Assembly (NCBI RefSeq): GCF_900411375.1
Contig: NZ_LS422986.1
Coordinates: 124,001 to 188,000, forward strand
Length of the DNA: 64,000 nt
Source: Lentilactobacillus raoultii
GTDB taxonomy: Bacteria > Bacillota > Bacilli > Lactobacillales > Lactobacillaceae
Reading direction: 5' to 3'
Shown: positions 15,972 to 25,406 of the stretch, in pieces
Numbering within the stretch: the stretch's first letter is position 1
Layout of the letters: each line of letters begins with the position of its first letter
Translations under genes and position numbers: made by a program
The notes under the pieces: generated by a model
What the model saw: the letters and a program-made list of their open reading frames with translations, nothing else
Told to the model about the DNA's origin: nothing
Database searches by the model: none

Positions 15972-16004
15972 AAAAAAAGCCTCCCCTGCATTGGCAAAGG
16001 AGAC
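15972..16004 (-). terminator. Terminator of the second TPP riboswitch
   Basis: On the minus strand GTCTCCTTTGC pairs with GCAGGGGAGGC (11 pairs with G-U) around CAAT, followed by seven T residues, 50-80 bases after the aptamer and about 70 bases before the ykoE-like start. Confidence 0.8.
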
Positions 16005-16052
16005 CTTTTATCAACATATCATTAGCTGTATCTGAAATAGCTCATGGTTGGT

Positions 16053-16121
16053 TGTCTTCCTCCGGCAGTACGAACTGCATCAGGTTCAATGGGTATTTCT
16101 CAGCCAAAATGGCACCCCAGA
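16053..16121 (-). promoter_or_regulatory. TPP riboswitch upstream of the YkoE-like gene
   Basis: On the minus strand: CTGGGGTGCC, GGCTGAGA, ACCCATTGAACCTGATG, CAGTTCGTACTG and CCGGAGGAAGAC. All THI-box core blocks are present. It differs from the copy at 15264-15333 mainly in the stem sequences, so it is probably a duplicate that diverged while keeping function. Confidence 0.93.
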
Positions 16122-16193
16122 CAATATTCGATTTTGATAGTTATATTATTGCTTAAATAACAGTGAAAAGCAAGCTAACCTAACCTACTAAAT

Positions 16194-16778
16194 TCAATTA
16201 GTCATTAACCTGCCAACTTCAGCCTGTAGTCTTGGCACAACTTGAGTTTGAAACCAAGGATGTTGCTTCAGCCAACCATAGTTCAACGGTGATGGGTGAA
16301 CCAACGGAAAGTAATCCGGCAGATAGTCTTCAAATTGGCGAACGGTTTCCGTTAAATTTCTTTGGCGGTTCTTTTGAAGGTAATATTTTTGAGCGTACTG
16401 GCCAATTAAAAGTTTTAATTGAACGTGTGGCATCAACGATAACAAAAGTGGGTGCCACTTATCCGCAAACCCTTTTCTGGGTGGCAAGTCACCGTGTGGC
16501 CCTTTACCAGGGTAGTAGAAATCCAGTGGCATGACCGCAATCTTTCCGGAATGATAAAATTGATTTTGACTAATCCCCATCCAGTTACGAAGGCGGTCCC
16601 CACTTGGATCATGCCAGAAAGTCATTGACTCTTGGGCTTTTCGACTAGGTGCTTGACTAATAATCAGAATTTTAGCATCTGGCTCAATGTGATAAAGCGG
16701 TAAAATACCTTTGTTTGTAAAGTTTCTGTTTTGAGGATCTCGTTGAATTGCTCTAAAAATGTCATCCACCGTTTGCAT
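16194..16778 (-). CDS. Uracil-DNA glycosylase superfamily protein
   Basis: 194 residues. ILIISQAPSRKAQES (about residues 37-51) corresponds to the GxAPG-type motif A of the UDG superfamily. VHPSPLNYGWL corresponds to the HPSPLS motif near the C-terminus. PRKGFADKW and the region around residue 80 fit the small UDG-like family found in Firmicutes. Substrate specificity (uracil or other base) is not clear since motif A has Ser-Arg in place of Gly-Gln/Glu. It lies 17 bases downstream of rlmH on the same strand, so is probably co-transcribed. Confidence 0.75.
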   Translation of the reverse strand: MQTVDDIFRAIQRDPQNRNFTNKGILPLYHIEPDAKILIISQAPSRKAQESMTFWHDPSGDRLRNWMGISQNQFYHSGKIAVMPLDFYYPGKGPHGDLPPRKGFADKWHPLLLSLMPHVQLKLLIGQYAQKYYLQKNRQRNLTETVRQFEDYLPDYFPLVHPSPLNYGWLKQHPWFQTQVVPRLQAEVGRLMTN

Positions 16779-16795
16779 TTATTTCATCTCTCATT

Positions 16796-17275
16796 TCACT
16801 TGTGATACGGACTACCCTCATTAATCATGAATGCTCGATAAATCTGTTCAGTCAAAACCAACCGCATAAGCTGATGGGGCAATGTAAATTTGCCAAACGA
16901 AATTTGCGTATCGGCTCGATCAAGAACATGTTTAGATAGCCCAAGTGAACCCCCAATCACAAATGTAATATCAGAATGCCCATAGGTGGTTAAATCTGCG
17001 AGTTCCTTTGCAAATTGCTCCGAAGAGCGTTCCTTACCCAAAATCGCTAAGGCATAAACATACTCACGATCTTTTATCTTGTTCAAAATTCGCGAACCTT
17101 CTTTATCCATTACCTCAGTCATTTCTGATTGACTGAGTGATTCCGGCGCCTTCTCATCAGGAACTTCAACAATCCGAAATTTGCAAAAACGCGACAATCG
17201 TTTGGCGTATTCCGCAATTCCTTGCTTGAAATACTTCTCTTTTAGTTTGCCAACCACAACCAATTTAATATTCAC
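16796..17275 (-). CDS. rlmH: 23S rRNA (pseudouridine1915-N3)-methyltransferase RlmH
   Basis: 159 residues from the GTG at 17275, with TAGGAGTG upstream. This is exactly the usual RlmH length, while the longer frame runs into DnaA boxes. It begins [19 protein letters not shown], contains the SPOUT-fold knot [10 protein letters not shown] and ends with [19 protein letters not shown], the family's hallmark C-terminus. It methylates pseudouridine 1915 of 23S rRNA in the 70S ribosome. Its location near oriC, next to htrA, is conserved in lactobacilli and streptococci. Confidence 0.95.
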   Translation of the reverse strand: MNIKLVVVGKLKEKYFKQGIAEYAKRLSRFCKFRIVEVPDEKAPESLSQSEMTEVMDKEGSRILNKIKDREYVYALAILGKERSSEQFAKELADLTTYGHSDITFVIGGSLGLSKHVLDRADTQISFGKFTLPHQLMRLVLTEQIYRAFMINEGSPYHK

Positions 17276-17333
17276 GCTCAGTTCACTCCTAATTAATCTT
17301 TTCCCTGTGTAAAAAATAGTGGTTATAAACAAG

Positions 17334-17634
17334 TTGTCCACAGAGTTATCCACAGGTTGATAACTTATACCGCTTTCTTTTTGCCCCGCATTTTTTTATG
17401 ATCTGTCAAGTGGGTATTTTTTTATCCACAGAATTGTGGACAACACTCGTTCGCAAATTCACTTCGCAAACCCTATTATATCAACATTTACTTGACCGAA
17501 CAAATCAAAATTCAAAAGCAAAAAAAGTTATCCACAGTTTTTGTGGATAACTTTTCAAATTTGGGGATAAATCAAAAACGGTAATATACCAGTGAATTTA
17601 TTTTCCCTGTGGATTATCCACAGAGTTATCCACA
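17334..17634. other. DnaA-box cluster between rlmH and htrA
   Basis: Six perfect TTATCCACA boxes lie in 300 bases: plus strand at 17346, 17422, 17528, 17614 and 17626, and minus strand at 17542. One-mismatch boxes lie at 17334, 17435 (TTGTCCACA type), 17562 and 17608. Several are paired as inverted repeats (17422/17435, 17528/17542). An AT-rich stretch occupies 17460-17525. The site is 23 kb from the dnaA-dnaN intergenic region. It may titrate DnaA (datA/DBC-like) or be an accessory origin element. The rest of the gap to 17903 has only an htrA-side hairpin around 17840-17885. Confidence 0.85.
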
Positions 17635-17903
17635 AGCTCAATGTGAACAATTTCCAGACTTTTCAATTGGTACTGAATCTTTTAAAAAATAATTTGCTAG
17701 AAGTTCGCTTTTTAGTGAAGATGTCACCCCAAATCAGCCATTTATCTCATTAACCGTTCGGAAACCTTTAAAATCGTCCCGCTATTAGCAACCGAATGTT
17801 CAGATATTGAGTAGTCACTTTACTTACAATAAAAAAACGACCCATTCATCATTGGATCGTTTTCTCGCAGCGGAACTGCAGCAACTGAGTATCAACGCAT
17901 TAA

Positions 17904-19160
17904 CTACTTACTTGCTTCGTTTAGTACCTTATTAGATGACTTTTGATTTAACGTGATTGAGCTGGTCTGTTTATTCCCTTTGTGATAATAAGTAACGGAA
18001 ATCTTATCACCGATTTTATGCTTGTAAAGAATGTCTCTCAATTGGCTCTGTTGGGTAATCTTAGTTCCATCCAATTCAGTGATGACATCGTACTTCTTAA
18101 GGCCGGCTCGTTGTGCTGGTGAATTGGCATTTACTTTCAAGACAACGGCGCCTTGAGTCACACTCTTAGGTAATTTAAGAATTGAACGTTGTTGTTCTTC
18201 CGAAATATTTGAAAGATCAGTATAACCAATTCCCAATGCCGGTCGAACAACCTGGCCATTTTTAATCAATTGATTGATAATCGTAACAACTTCATTACTT
18301 GGAATCGCAAAGCCCATTCCTTCAACACTGGTTCCTTGTTGATCCTGAGCCAGTTTCATAGAATTGATTCCGACAACCTGACCCGCAAAATTGATTAATG
18401 GGCCACCGGAATTCCCGGGGTTAATGGCCGCATCTGTTTGAATAACCGTTGCGTTACCAACCTGCGCTCCCGATTCCGAAGTTTGCGGTACTTCCCGCTT
18501 CTTAGCAGAAATGATTCCCTGGGTCACGGAAGTTGCGTATTGGGAACCAAGGGGTGAGCCGATTGCCAATACTGGTTCAGCCACTTTAATGTTGTCAGAA
18601 TTACCAAATTGGGCAACGTCTTTAACCTTATTTGAAGTGATTTTAATCACGGCTAAATCAGTTACCGCATCCTTACCAACTACCTTGGCAGATGCTTTCG
18701 AACCATCGCTCAGGATAATTTCCAATGCATTGGCACCGGAAACCACGTGATTATTGGTCACAATATAAGCGGTGTTACCGCTCTTCTTATAAATGACGCC
18801 TGAACCTTCACTGGAGGCTTCAAGCTGACCACTCTTCTTACTGCCACTACTTGAGCCGCCTTCCAACCCGCCGAGGATTCCAGCCAGAGTATCATCACTC
18901 GAACTTTCCCGCTGTAAATTAATAACTGATACAACCGTATTCTTAGTTGCATTAAAGGCTTTTTCCGCTTGTGTATTGAGGTTCACTTTCATATTACTGA
19001 TCTTGGTGTTGCCATTTTGATTACTGGAAACCAGAGAGGTTCCGGTTCCATTATCGTTATTGTTAAAATATGACATACCACCATAAGTGATCCCGCCGCC
19101 TAAAGCACCGGCGACGACCGCCGTTACAATAATTTTTCCAAAACCATTTTTTTGTGCCAA
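17904..19160 (-). CDS. htrA: HtrA/DegP-like serine protease
   Basis: 418 residues from a TTG start with AAGGGGGG upstream. One N-terminal membrane segment (about 9-28), a low-complexity linker, then a trypsin-like domain with His138 (TNNHVV), Asp168 (VTDLAVIKI) and Ser251 (NPGNSGGPL). A single PDZ domain occupies about residues 305-405. Surface quality-control protease, degrading misfolded exported proteins. It follows walJ by ~90 bases in the usual wal-htrA order. Confidence 0.95.
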   Translation of the reverse strand: MAQKNGFGKIIVTAVVAGALGGGITYGGMSYFNNNDNGTGTSLVSSNQNGNTKISNMKVNLNTQAEKAFNATKNTVVSVINLQRESSSDDTLAGILGGLEGGSSSGSKKSGQLEASSEGSGVIYKKSGNTAYIVTNNHVVSGANALEIILSDGSKASAKVVGKDAVTDLAVIKITSNKVKDVAQFGNSDNIKVAEPVLAIGSPLGSQYATSVTQGIISAKKREVPQTSESGAQVGNATVIQTDAAINPGNSGGPLINFAGQVVGINSMKLAQDQQGTSVEGMGFAIPSNEVVTIINQLIKNGQVVRPALGIGYTDLSNISEEQQRSILKLPKSVTQGAVVLKVNANSPAQRAGLKKYDVITELDGTKITQQSQLRDILYKHKIGDKISVTYYHKGNKQTSSITLNQKSSNKVLNEASK

Positions 19161-19247
19161 TGAGTGGGCCCCCTTCTGTTTTCTTAAAGTATATACTTTT
19201 TTCTTGAAAAAAGTGTGTTCTCAAAGTTATAAAATTCTAAAGGATCT

Positions 19248-20051
19248 TTAAATAATCATTAAAGGAGAAGCAGTTTCCGGTTCTGTATCGTACAATTTAA
19301 AATCCTTACCAACCCCATAATCATGATCAGCTAAAATGGAAGCAACCGTCAGATGACAAAGAGATTTCATGTTATTGTGCTGACTTCGATGGCCCAGAAA
19401 AATCTTTTTAGTTCGGTGACCAATGACATCCAACATTGTATTAGCACCGTCTTCATTTGAAAGATGACCTTGGGATCCCAAAATCCGTTGCTTTAACGGC
19501 CACGAATAATCGCCATTTTCCAACATTTCAATATCATGATTACACTCCAGCAAATAGCCATCCGCGTCCTTGATAACGCCTTCCATCCGATCAGAAACGT
19601 ACCCAGTATCAGTCAAAACCACAAACGATCGGTTGCGATGATGAAAAACGTAAAATTGCGGTTCGGCCGCATCGTGGGATACTGAGAAACTTTCAATGTC
19701 TAAATCGCCAAAATCCATTACTGTATCCGGTGGAAAAATATTAATTTCATCTTCCGGAATTTTACCGATTCGCGGTCGCATGGCATCCCAGGTTCCCTGA
19801 TTAGCATAGACATTAAGGTGGTACTTTCGAGCCAATACACCAACACTTTGACGGTGGTCCGAATGTTCATGGGTGACTAACAGGGTATCAACATCATTAA
19901 TATCTCGCCCGATTGAACTCATTAAGCGGGCAATTTTTTTACCGCTTAAACCGGCATCCAAAAGTACTTTATGCTGCGGCGTTTCAATATAAGTAACATT
20001 ACCAGTGCTGCCACTGGCAAGGACACTAATTTGCATGTCATCGTTTTCCAT
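19248..20051 (-). CDS. walJ: MBL-fold metallohydrolase WalJ (VicX/YycJ)
   Basis: 267 residues from the ATG at 20051 (AAAGAAGAAG upstream); an upstream TTG at 20072 overlaps the walI stop. ISVLASGSTGN at the start and LLVTHEHSDHRQSVG are the metallo-beta-lactamase signature (HxHxDH). Further ligands are in FSVSHDA and FLGHRSQHN. VicX/YycJ belongs to the wal operon in lactobacilli and streptococci and has been reported as a 5'-3' exonuclease implicated in replication/recombination fidelity. Confidence 0.88.
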   Translation of the reverse strand: MENDDMQISVLASGSTGNVTYIETPQHKVLLDAGLSGKKIARLMSSIGRDINDVDTLLVTHEHSDHRQSVGVLARKYHLNVYANQGTWDAMRPRIGKIPEDEINIFPPDTVMDFGDLDIESFSVSHDAAEPQFYVFHHRNRSFVVLTDTGYVSDRMEGVIKDADGYLLECNHDIEMLENGDYSWPLKQRILGSQGHLSNEDGANTMLDVIGHRTKKIFLGHRSQHNNMKSLCHLTVASILADHDYGVGKDFKLYDTEPETASPLMII

Positions 20052-20071
20052 ACTGCTTCTTCTTTCCAACA

Positions 20072-20908
20072 TTAATTAACTCCAGAAATTCCTTGACTAT
20101 TCTTTAAGTTTTCGTTTGTCTCTTTGATGATGCCCCCGGTAAAGGCATTAATCTTTTTCAACTGCACCTGGGGGGAGTTTTGAGGCTTAATGGCAATGAT
20201 CCAGGTTGGAATAAAGACTCGGTCGTTATCAATTGACAACAGTTTGGTATAACCGAGTTTTGTCCAAGCAACTTTCGTATTATTGGGAATCTCATTGTAT
20301 TGATATAACCATATTAAAGCACGAGTTTCCGAAATTGTCTCTGATTTTTCCCGCAAACTTTTAATATCCTGCAAATAAGATTGCGTATAACTTATAATCT
20401 GATGGTTGCCATTCAACGTAAATCGAATCTGAGCCTCTGTTGAATACATCAATCCCCCCATTGCTTTTTGAATGTAGACAATGCTTCTGGGAGTTGATAA
20501 TTCCTTACTATATTGATACTGATCACCAAAGGCCACAAAGGTAGGATCCATCAATAACTTGTCGATTGTTTGCTCTGGATTATTCTGGTCAACCTTAACC
20601 GGATTTTTAAACTCACTATCCAGCTCGTACCCGGCATAATGGGGAGTCTGATTCAGCAATTGTCCCATTTGACTGCGTAACGTGTCATTTTGAGTACCGG
20701 AAAGGTAATAGGCAAAACTTTTTTTCTTGGAGAGGCCACCTACTTTGATTTGGTCATCCTTCATTTCCTTAACAATTTTTGAATCGGAATCACCCTGTGC
20801 CACGTTTTCGGTTTGCATACTCATATTTTGTTCAAACATGCCAAACAAGAAAATATCAATGGCGATAAAGGTAACCAAAAAAATAATTTCGATTCGTTTA
20901 AAATTCAA
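20072..20908 (-). CDS. walI: WalK regulator WalI (YycI)
   Basis: 278 residues from a TTG start with AAGGAGGGG upstream. A single N-terminal membrane helix (about 7-25: IIFLVTFIAIDIFLFGMF), then an extracytoplasmic YycI-type domain with PTWIIAIKP near the end. YycH and YycI bind WalK in the membrane and lower its activity in Bacillus. Here walI follows walH by 16 bases and precedes walJ, the standard order. Confidence 0.88.
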   Translation of the reverse strand: MNFKRIEIIFLVTFIAIDIFLFGMFEQNMSMQTENVAQGDSDSKIVKEMKDDQIKVGGLSKKKSFAYYLSGTQNDTLRSQMGQLLNQTPHYAGYELDSEFKNPVKVDQNNPEQTIDKLLMDPTFVAFGDQYQYSKELSTPRSIVYIQKAMGGLMYSTEAQIRFTLNGNHQIISYTQSYLQDIKSLREKSETISETRALIWLYQYNEIPNNTKVAWTKLGYTKLLSIDNDRVFIPTWIIAIKPQNSPQVQLKKINAFTGGIIKETNENLKNSQGISGVN

Positions 20909-20924
20909 ACGGCTCCCCTCCTTT

Positions 20925-22223
20925 CTACCGGTTAATCAGTGATGTATAGGAGTGCCAGTTGCCTTTATAGTCCACATACCAATCCGGCACTAAATTGACC
21001 AGCAACTGCGATGAGTTGTCTCTTCGCCAGCCATAACCAATTTGCAGATTCTGAATATTTTTCTTATGATACCCCTTGCTTATCAGTCGACTAATGACCG
21101 TTTCAGTGGTTGGCAATGTACTATACCCCTCATTATTTGGGATCGGGACTTCCGGATTATCCAACGAAAATTGTAATCTTTTGGCATTGGAATTCAAAAT
21201 CTGAGTTGAAATTGTGCCAAAACCAGTTGTTCTAAAAATCGGGAACCCTTCAACAAAAGTTCGATAAGAAACAATTCTGGAAGCTGGATTGTAATTAAAA
21301 AAATGAACACTTTCCAGTGGTAATCCCAAATCAACTAGCTGATTATATGAGTCGCTCAGCACCGATGTTATATGACGTTGATTCTTATTACTTCGAAAGT
21401 CGGAAAAGGTGCCAATCCTGGTTCTCGAATTAAACGCCAATTGAAGTGTATTTTGATCACTATACGTCACAACGTTTCGGCGTCGCTTGACCGAAATGCT
21501 GCTTTGAGAATCGTGATTGTTAAGCAACCGGCTGACATAGTAATCTTCTGACTGTCGGTCAATCAGATACCTGTACGGTTGAAGCTGGGCCGTTGATTTC
21601 ACGAATACCATTGGCTGCCCGTTAAATAATTGAAAAGAAGCAGGAATTCTTCTGATGTTCATGTCCAAAACTTGATTCAAACTCTTTAAGCTGTGCTTCT
21701 TAACATTAATGCGATAAACAGCGTAGTTTTTATCATTCAACAGATACAAATGGGTAGAATCATTGGTTGGTAAAACAATTCGCGAAACTTGATAATTTGG
21801 TAATTTTTTAAATCGGTTATTGGTAAGCTCGTTAATGATCTTAACGGAAACCGGACTAACATAACTCAGCATGATAGAGTCGGGCCGGTTTGCGATTTGA
21901 AAATAGGCTTCCTGAGACCGGGTGCTGATTTTTTTAAGATGAACATCTTGATAATCACGCATCGTTTTTTGAATTTCAGTAACTGAATTAACCAACCGAT
22001 TGACTAAAATGGTTTGGTTTCCATTGCTATCGGTATGGACAGCTTGGGTGGGCGCATAAACGTACCGTTTTGGCTTGGTAATCTCTTCATTTTGCGTATT
22101 CTGAGTTGCATTTTGGCGGTTCTTATAGTTGGCAGGGTTGGTCCAAATCACTACTGAGAGTGTCAGACTAATGATAACCGCAATTGTTAATGCGAGTGGT
22201 ATCAAGTATTTACTAAACCTCAT
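20925..22223 (-). CDS. walH: WalK regulator WalH (YycH)
   Basis: 432 residues. One N-terminal membrane helix (about 7-28), then a long extracytoplasmic domain with the YycH pattern, including YVYAPTQAVHTD and the C-terminal LVPDWYVDYKGNW. It overlaps the end of walK by 11 bases, so translation is coupled. With WalI it modulates the essential cell-wall sensor WalK. Confidence 0.88.
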   Translation of the reverse strand: MRFSKYLIPLALTIAVIISLTLSVVIWTNPANYKNRQNATQNTQNEEITKPKRYVYAPTQAVHTDSNGNQTILVNRLVNSVTEIQKTMRDYQDVHLKKISTRSQEAYFQIANRPDSIMLSYVSPVSVKIINELTNNRFKKLPNYQVSRIVLPTNDSTHLYLLNDKNYAVYRINVKKHSLKSLNQVLDMNIRRIPASFQLFNGQPMVFVKSTAQLQPYRYLIDRQSEDYYVSRLLNNHDSQSSISVKRRRNVVTYSDQNTLQLAFNSRTRIGTFSDFRSNKNQRHITSVLSDSYNQLVDLGLPLESVHFFNYNPASRIVSYRTFVEGFPIFRTTGFGTISTQILNSNAKRLQFSLDNPEVPIPNNEGYSTLPTTETVISRLISKGYHKKNIQNLQIGYGWRRDNSSQLLVNLVPDWYVDYKGNWHSYTSLINR

Positions 22224-24066
22224 CCCATAAGTCCTCCTCTTCTAGTGGTTCATAAGGCAGCGCAATGTAAAAGGTTGAACCTTTTCCTTCAACACTTTCA
22301 GCCCATAATTGGCCATGAAGCGCTTCAACCACCTCTTTGGAAATTGCCAACCCAAGACCACTACCTCCTTGTTGACGAGAACGGGCCTTATCAACTCTGT
22401 AGAAGCGATCAAAGATATGAGGGATATCTTTACGTGGAATCCCCAGACCTTGGTCACTGATACTTAAAATGACCTTATTTCGAGTCTCATACAATCGACA
22501 GGTAATGACGCCGCCATCCGGTGAATATTTAATTGCATTGTTCATGAGATTATCAAGGACTTGTGTAAAACGATCTGTATCCAAATCAACCCAAAGGTCT
22601 CGTTTAGTAAAATACCGCTTAATCGTATACGTTTTTTCAGGATGCTCATCTTTTTTAAGAATCATATCAAACCGATTCAGAACGTAATTAAATAGTTCAT
22701 TAATATTAACCAGTTCAACTTCCATCTTCTGCGTACCCGAATCCATTCGTGATAATGTCAAAAGATCATTAATCATTCGAATCATTCGATCCGTTTCATC
22801 CTGAGTCACTTTTAAAAATTTGGGTGCCAGCTTGGGGTCCTTCCAAGCGCCGTCATGAAGCGCCTCAATATATGAACGAACACTGGTCAACGGTGTTCTT
22901 AATTCGTGAGAAACGTTGGAAACGAATTGTTTTCGATCCTGATCGATTCTTTGCTGCTCAGTAATATCCCTTAATACGCAGACCAAACCACTAATAAACC
23001 CGGATTCTCGTTGAATTAAAGAAAAATGAGCATGTAAAATCAGACTGTGTTCATCACTTGAAAAATCCAAAATCAATTCATCTGGTTTTTCAAGCAAGTC
23101 CCGCAGACTATAGTCTTTTCGAATATCCAAGACATCCAAAATCGACTTTCCCATGGCCTGACTTTCATCAAGGTCAAGAAAGCTGGCAGCAGTTTCATTA
23201 ATGATAATCACGTTCCCACGGCGATCGGTTGCCAACACGCCATCTGTCATGTTAGCCAACACGGAATCCAGCCGCCGCCGTTCAGATTCGGTTGATTCAT
23301 GAGATTCCTCAACTCTAACTGACAAATTATTAACAGCACTGGCCAATTGGCCCAATTCGTCATTTCCATAAACATGAACCTGACCTGAGTAATCCCCCCG
23401 AGCGATTCGAATGGTTTGCTTCTTCATTTCCTCAATTGGACGGGTAATTGCCCGGGAAATCACAATTGAGATTAATAATCCAAGAATAATCGCAATTGAT
23501 GCCGCAAACAAAAAGATAACCGTAATACTGTTAATGTTCTTGTACACCTGATCCAGATTAGCTCTTGTATACACAACACCAACCAGGGTGCTGTTATTGC
23601 CAGAGCTTTTAATTAATGGTGAGATCAGTGTGTAATAACGGGTATTACTTGAAGAGTCAAACGTTTTTTTCTCAACTTTCTGACTGCTGTAAATGGCGTT
23701 TTTAACGTCGTTATCGGTTGTTTTTTGGCCGACTACTGCTTGATTATTAACTTGATTGGTCCCACGAATGGTCCCTTTATTATCAATCACCTGGATTTGA
23801 GCCGTATTATCACTGTCAGAATCGTTTAAAATGGTTTTAATTCGTCGATCGGCCAACGTTTTATTGGAACGTGAAAGCTCAGTTATTAATGAATTTTTCA
23901 CGTATGATTGTAATTGCACCTGACTGGTAAATGTTGCGAGGTTTTGGTGTTCCAACTGCCTCACGAAAACGGCACCAACAATTTCCAAAGTCAGTAACAA
24001 TACCAATGCAAAAACCAACGCGATCTTAACTTTGATTGATTGGTAAAATTTGATTCGGTTATTCAC
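22213..24066 (-). CDS. walK: Cell-wall sensor histidine kinase WalK (VicK)
   Basis: 617 residues from a GTG start. Two membrane helices (about 13-34 and 181-204) bracket an extracytoplasmic PAS-like domain. A HAMP (about 204-256), a cytoplasmic PAS (about 262-370) and HisKA with phospho-acceptor His387 (NVSHELRTPLTS) follow. An HATPase domain with N box (MNNAIKYSP), DQGLGIP and GSGLGLAISK completes it. It pairs with WalR to control cell-wall hydrolases in response to peptidoglycan state. Start lies 38 bases after walR. Confidence 0.96.
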   Translation of the reverse strand: MNNRIKFYQSIKVKIALVFALVLLLTLEIVGAVFVRQLEHQNLATFTSQVQLQSYVKNSLITELSRSNKTLADRRIKTILNDSDSDNTAQIQVIDNKGTIRGTNQVNNQAVVGQKTTDNDVKNAIYSSQKVEKKTFDSSSNTRYYTLISPLIKSSGNNSTLVGVVYTRANLDQVYKNINSITVIFLFAASIAIILGLLISIVISRAITRPIEEMKKQTIRIARGDYSGQVHVYGNDELGQLASAVNNLSVRVEESHESTESERRRLDSVLANMTDGVLATDRRGNVIIINETAASFLDLDESQAMGKSILDVLDIRKDYSLRDLLEKPDELILDFSSDEHSLILHAHFSLIQRESGFISGLVCVLRDITEQQRIDQDRKQFVSNVSHELRTPLTSVRSYIEALHDGAWKDPKLAPKFLKVTQDETDRMIRMINDLLTLSRMDSGTQKMEVELVNINELFNYVLNRFDMILKKDEHPEKTYTIKRYFTKRDLWVDLDTDRFTQVLDNLMNNAIKYSPDGGVITCRLYETRNKVILSISDQGLGIPRKDIPHIFDRFYRVDKARSRQQGGSGLGLAISKEVVEALHGQLWAESVEGKGSTFYIALPYEPLEEEDLWDEV

Positions 24067-24103
24067 AACCAGCTAATACCCCTTACTTATCTTTCTCTTA
24101 ACG

Positions 24104-24820
24104 TCACTGTTGGTCATTTTCGGGGTTTCTCAAATAATAACCCACTCCACGCCGAGTTACGAGCCAAGTTGGATGACTGGGGCTGTCCTCGACTTTTTCA
24201 CGTAATCGCCGAACAGTTACGTCAACGGTTCGAACGTCACCAAAATAATCGTAGCCCCAAACGGTCTGCAGTAAGTGTTCTCGAGTCATTACCTGACCAA
24301 TATGTTGTGCCAGATAATGCAAAAGCTCAAATTCTCGATGAGTTAACTCAATATTTTCCCCTCGTTTAGAAACTGAATAAGCTTCGGGATGAATCACAAG
24401 GTCACCAATTTTAATATCCTTATTTTCGTCACCATCATTTGAGTTATTACTTGAAGTTCCCTGACGACGCAAATTGGCTTTAACTCTAGCAACCAGTTCA
24501 CGGTTGGAGAATGGTTTTGTCACATAATCATCGGCCCCTAATTCAAGCCCCAAAACCTTATCGAGTTCTGAATCCTTGGCCGTTACCATAATGATTGGTG
24601 TATCTTTGGTTTTACGAATTTCACGGGCGACCTCAAGTCCATCAATTTTCGGTAACATTAAGTCCAAAATGATGAGGTCGGGATCAACTTCGGTTACTTG
24701 TTTTAAAGCTTCTTCACCATCATAGGCAACAAAAACTTCGTAACCTTCCTTTGTTAAATTGAATTTTTCTATGTCGACGATTGGTTTTTCATCGTCTACT
24801 ACCAATATTTTTTTAGCCAT
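24104..24820 (-). CDS. walR: Response regulator WalR (VicR)
   Basis: 238 residues from the ATG at 24820 (AGGAGA upstream); two further upstream codons are rejected. Receiver domain starts [10 protein letters not shown] with phospho-acceptor Asp53 (IILDLMLP), Thr (VTAKD) and Lys (TKPFSNREL). The C-terminal OmpR winged helix has [19 protein letters not shown] and [13 protein letters not shown]. It is the essential regulator of wall homeostasis and the first gene of the wal operon. Confidence 0.97.
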   Translation of the reverse strand: MAKKILVVDDEKPIVDIEKFNLTKEGYEVFVAYDGEEALKQVTEVDPDLIILDLMLPKIDGLEVAREIRKTKDTPIIMVTAKDSELDKVLGLELGADDYVTKPFSNRELVARVKANLRRQGTSSNNSNDGDENKDIKIGDLVIHPEAYSVSKRGENIELTHREFELLHYLAQHIGQVMTREHLLQTVWGYDYFGDVRTVDVTVRRLREKVEDSPSHPTWLVTRRGVGYYLRNPENDQQ

Positions 24821-25003
24821 TAACAATGTCTCCTAACATGGATTTCAATATTGTTATTTTTCAAAATTTACACACGCCAACATGATGCTATTATAACACA
24901 GTGTCCGATATCGACCGAAATCGACTGGTAAGGCCTGCTTAGGTCTAATTACGTAAAACATTAAATCGTTAACAATACTTTTGCCATGCTGTTAAAAAAC
25001 CTA

Positions 25004-25032
25004 TTGCAAAAATTTTTTTACCGTGTTATTAT
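25004..25032 (+). promoter_or_regulatory. Promoter of tRNA-Lys
   Basis: TTGCAA (25004-25009), a 17-base spacer and TATTAT (25027-25032) end about 20 bases before the tRNA. Confidence 0.7.
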
Positions 25033-25051
25033 ATTTAAGTCGGTTAGTGAT

Positions 25052-25124
25052 GGGCAGTTAGCTCAGTTGGTAGAGCAACGGACTCTTAATCCGTGGGTCC
25101 AGGGTTCGAGCCCCTGACTGCCCA
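25052..25124 (+). tRNA. tRNA-Lys (anticodon CTT)
   Basis: 73 nucleotides folding as a cloverleaf: acceptor GGGCAGT (25052-25058) with ACTGCCC (25117-25123), D-loop AGCTCAGTTGGTAGAGC, anticodon stem CGGA-CTCTTAA-TCCG reading CTT, and T-arm GGGTTCGAGCCCC. CCA is not encoded. It is on the plus strand, against its minus-strand neighbours, with its own promoter and terminator. Confidence 0.97.
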
Positions 25125-25136
25125 CTAATACGAATC

Positions 25137-25184
25137 AACCAGCTTTCATGATGTGAATCACATCGTGGTTGCTGGTTTTTTGTT
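25137..25184 (+). terminator. Terminator of tRNA-Lys
   Basis: AACCAGC pairs with GCTGGTT, with inner ATGATGTG/CACATCGT, followed by a T run at 25175-25181. Confidence 0.85.
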
Positions 25185-25354
25185 TTAAAATTGAATGGCA
25201 CCTATTTTTCGGTGCGCCAATATTTCTTTTGATGGTAATAAGTAACGGTCATCTTCTCTGCTAATCAATAGACTAAAATAACTAATAATACTTTACTAAT
25301 TGGCCATCGTTAAATCAATCAAACCATCCCTTAGCAAAATTTATACATATATCC

Positions 25355-25396
25355 AAAAAAGACTGAGAGGCTATCATTGTCTCTCAGTCTTTTTTG
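25355..25396. terminator. Terminator downstream of dnaB
   Basis: GACTGAGAG (25361-25369) pairs with CTCTCAGTC across a short loop, flanked by A and T runs, so it works in both directions. Confidence 0.88.
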
Positions 25397-25406
25397 TATG
25401 GTCCCA

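Noticed and set aside
15887-16156. 89-codon plus-strand frame
   Set aside because: It crosses the TPP riboswitch and its terminator antisense to them; no ribosome site or family pattern.
16232-16534. 100-codon plus-strand frame
   Set aside because: Antisense shadow of the UDG-family gene, which has family motifs.
17821-17885. Hairpin AAAACGA...TCGTTTT near htrA as a riboswitch
   Set aside because: It is a simple terminator-like structure after htrA (GATCGTTTT/AAAACGACC) without aptamer features.
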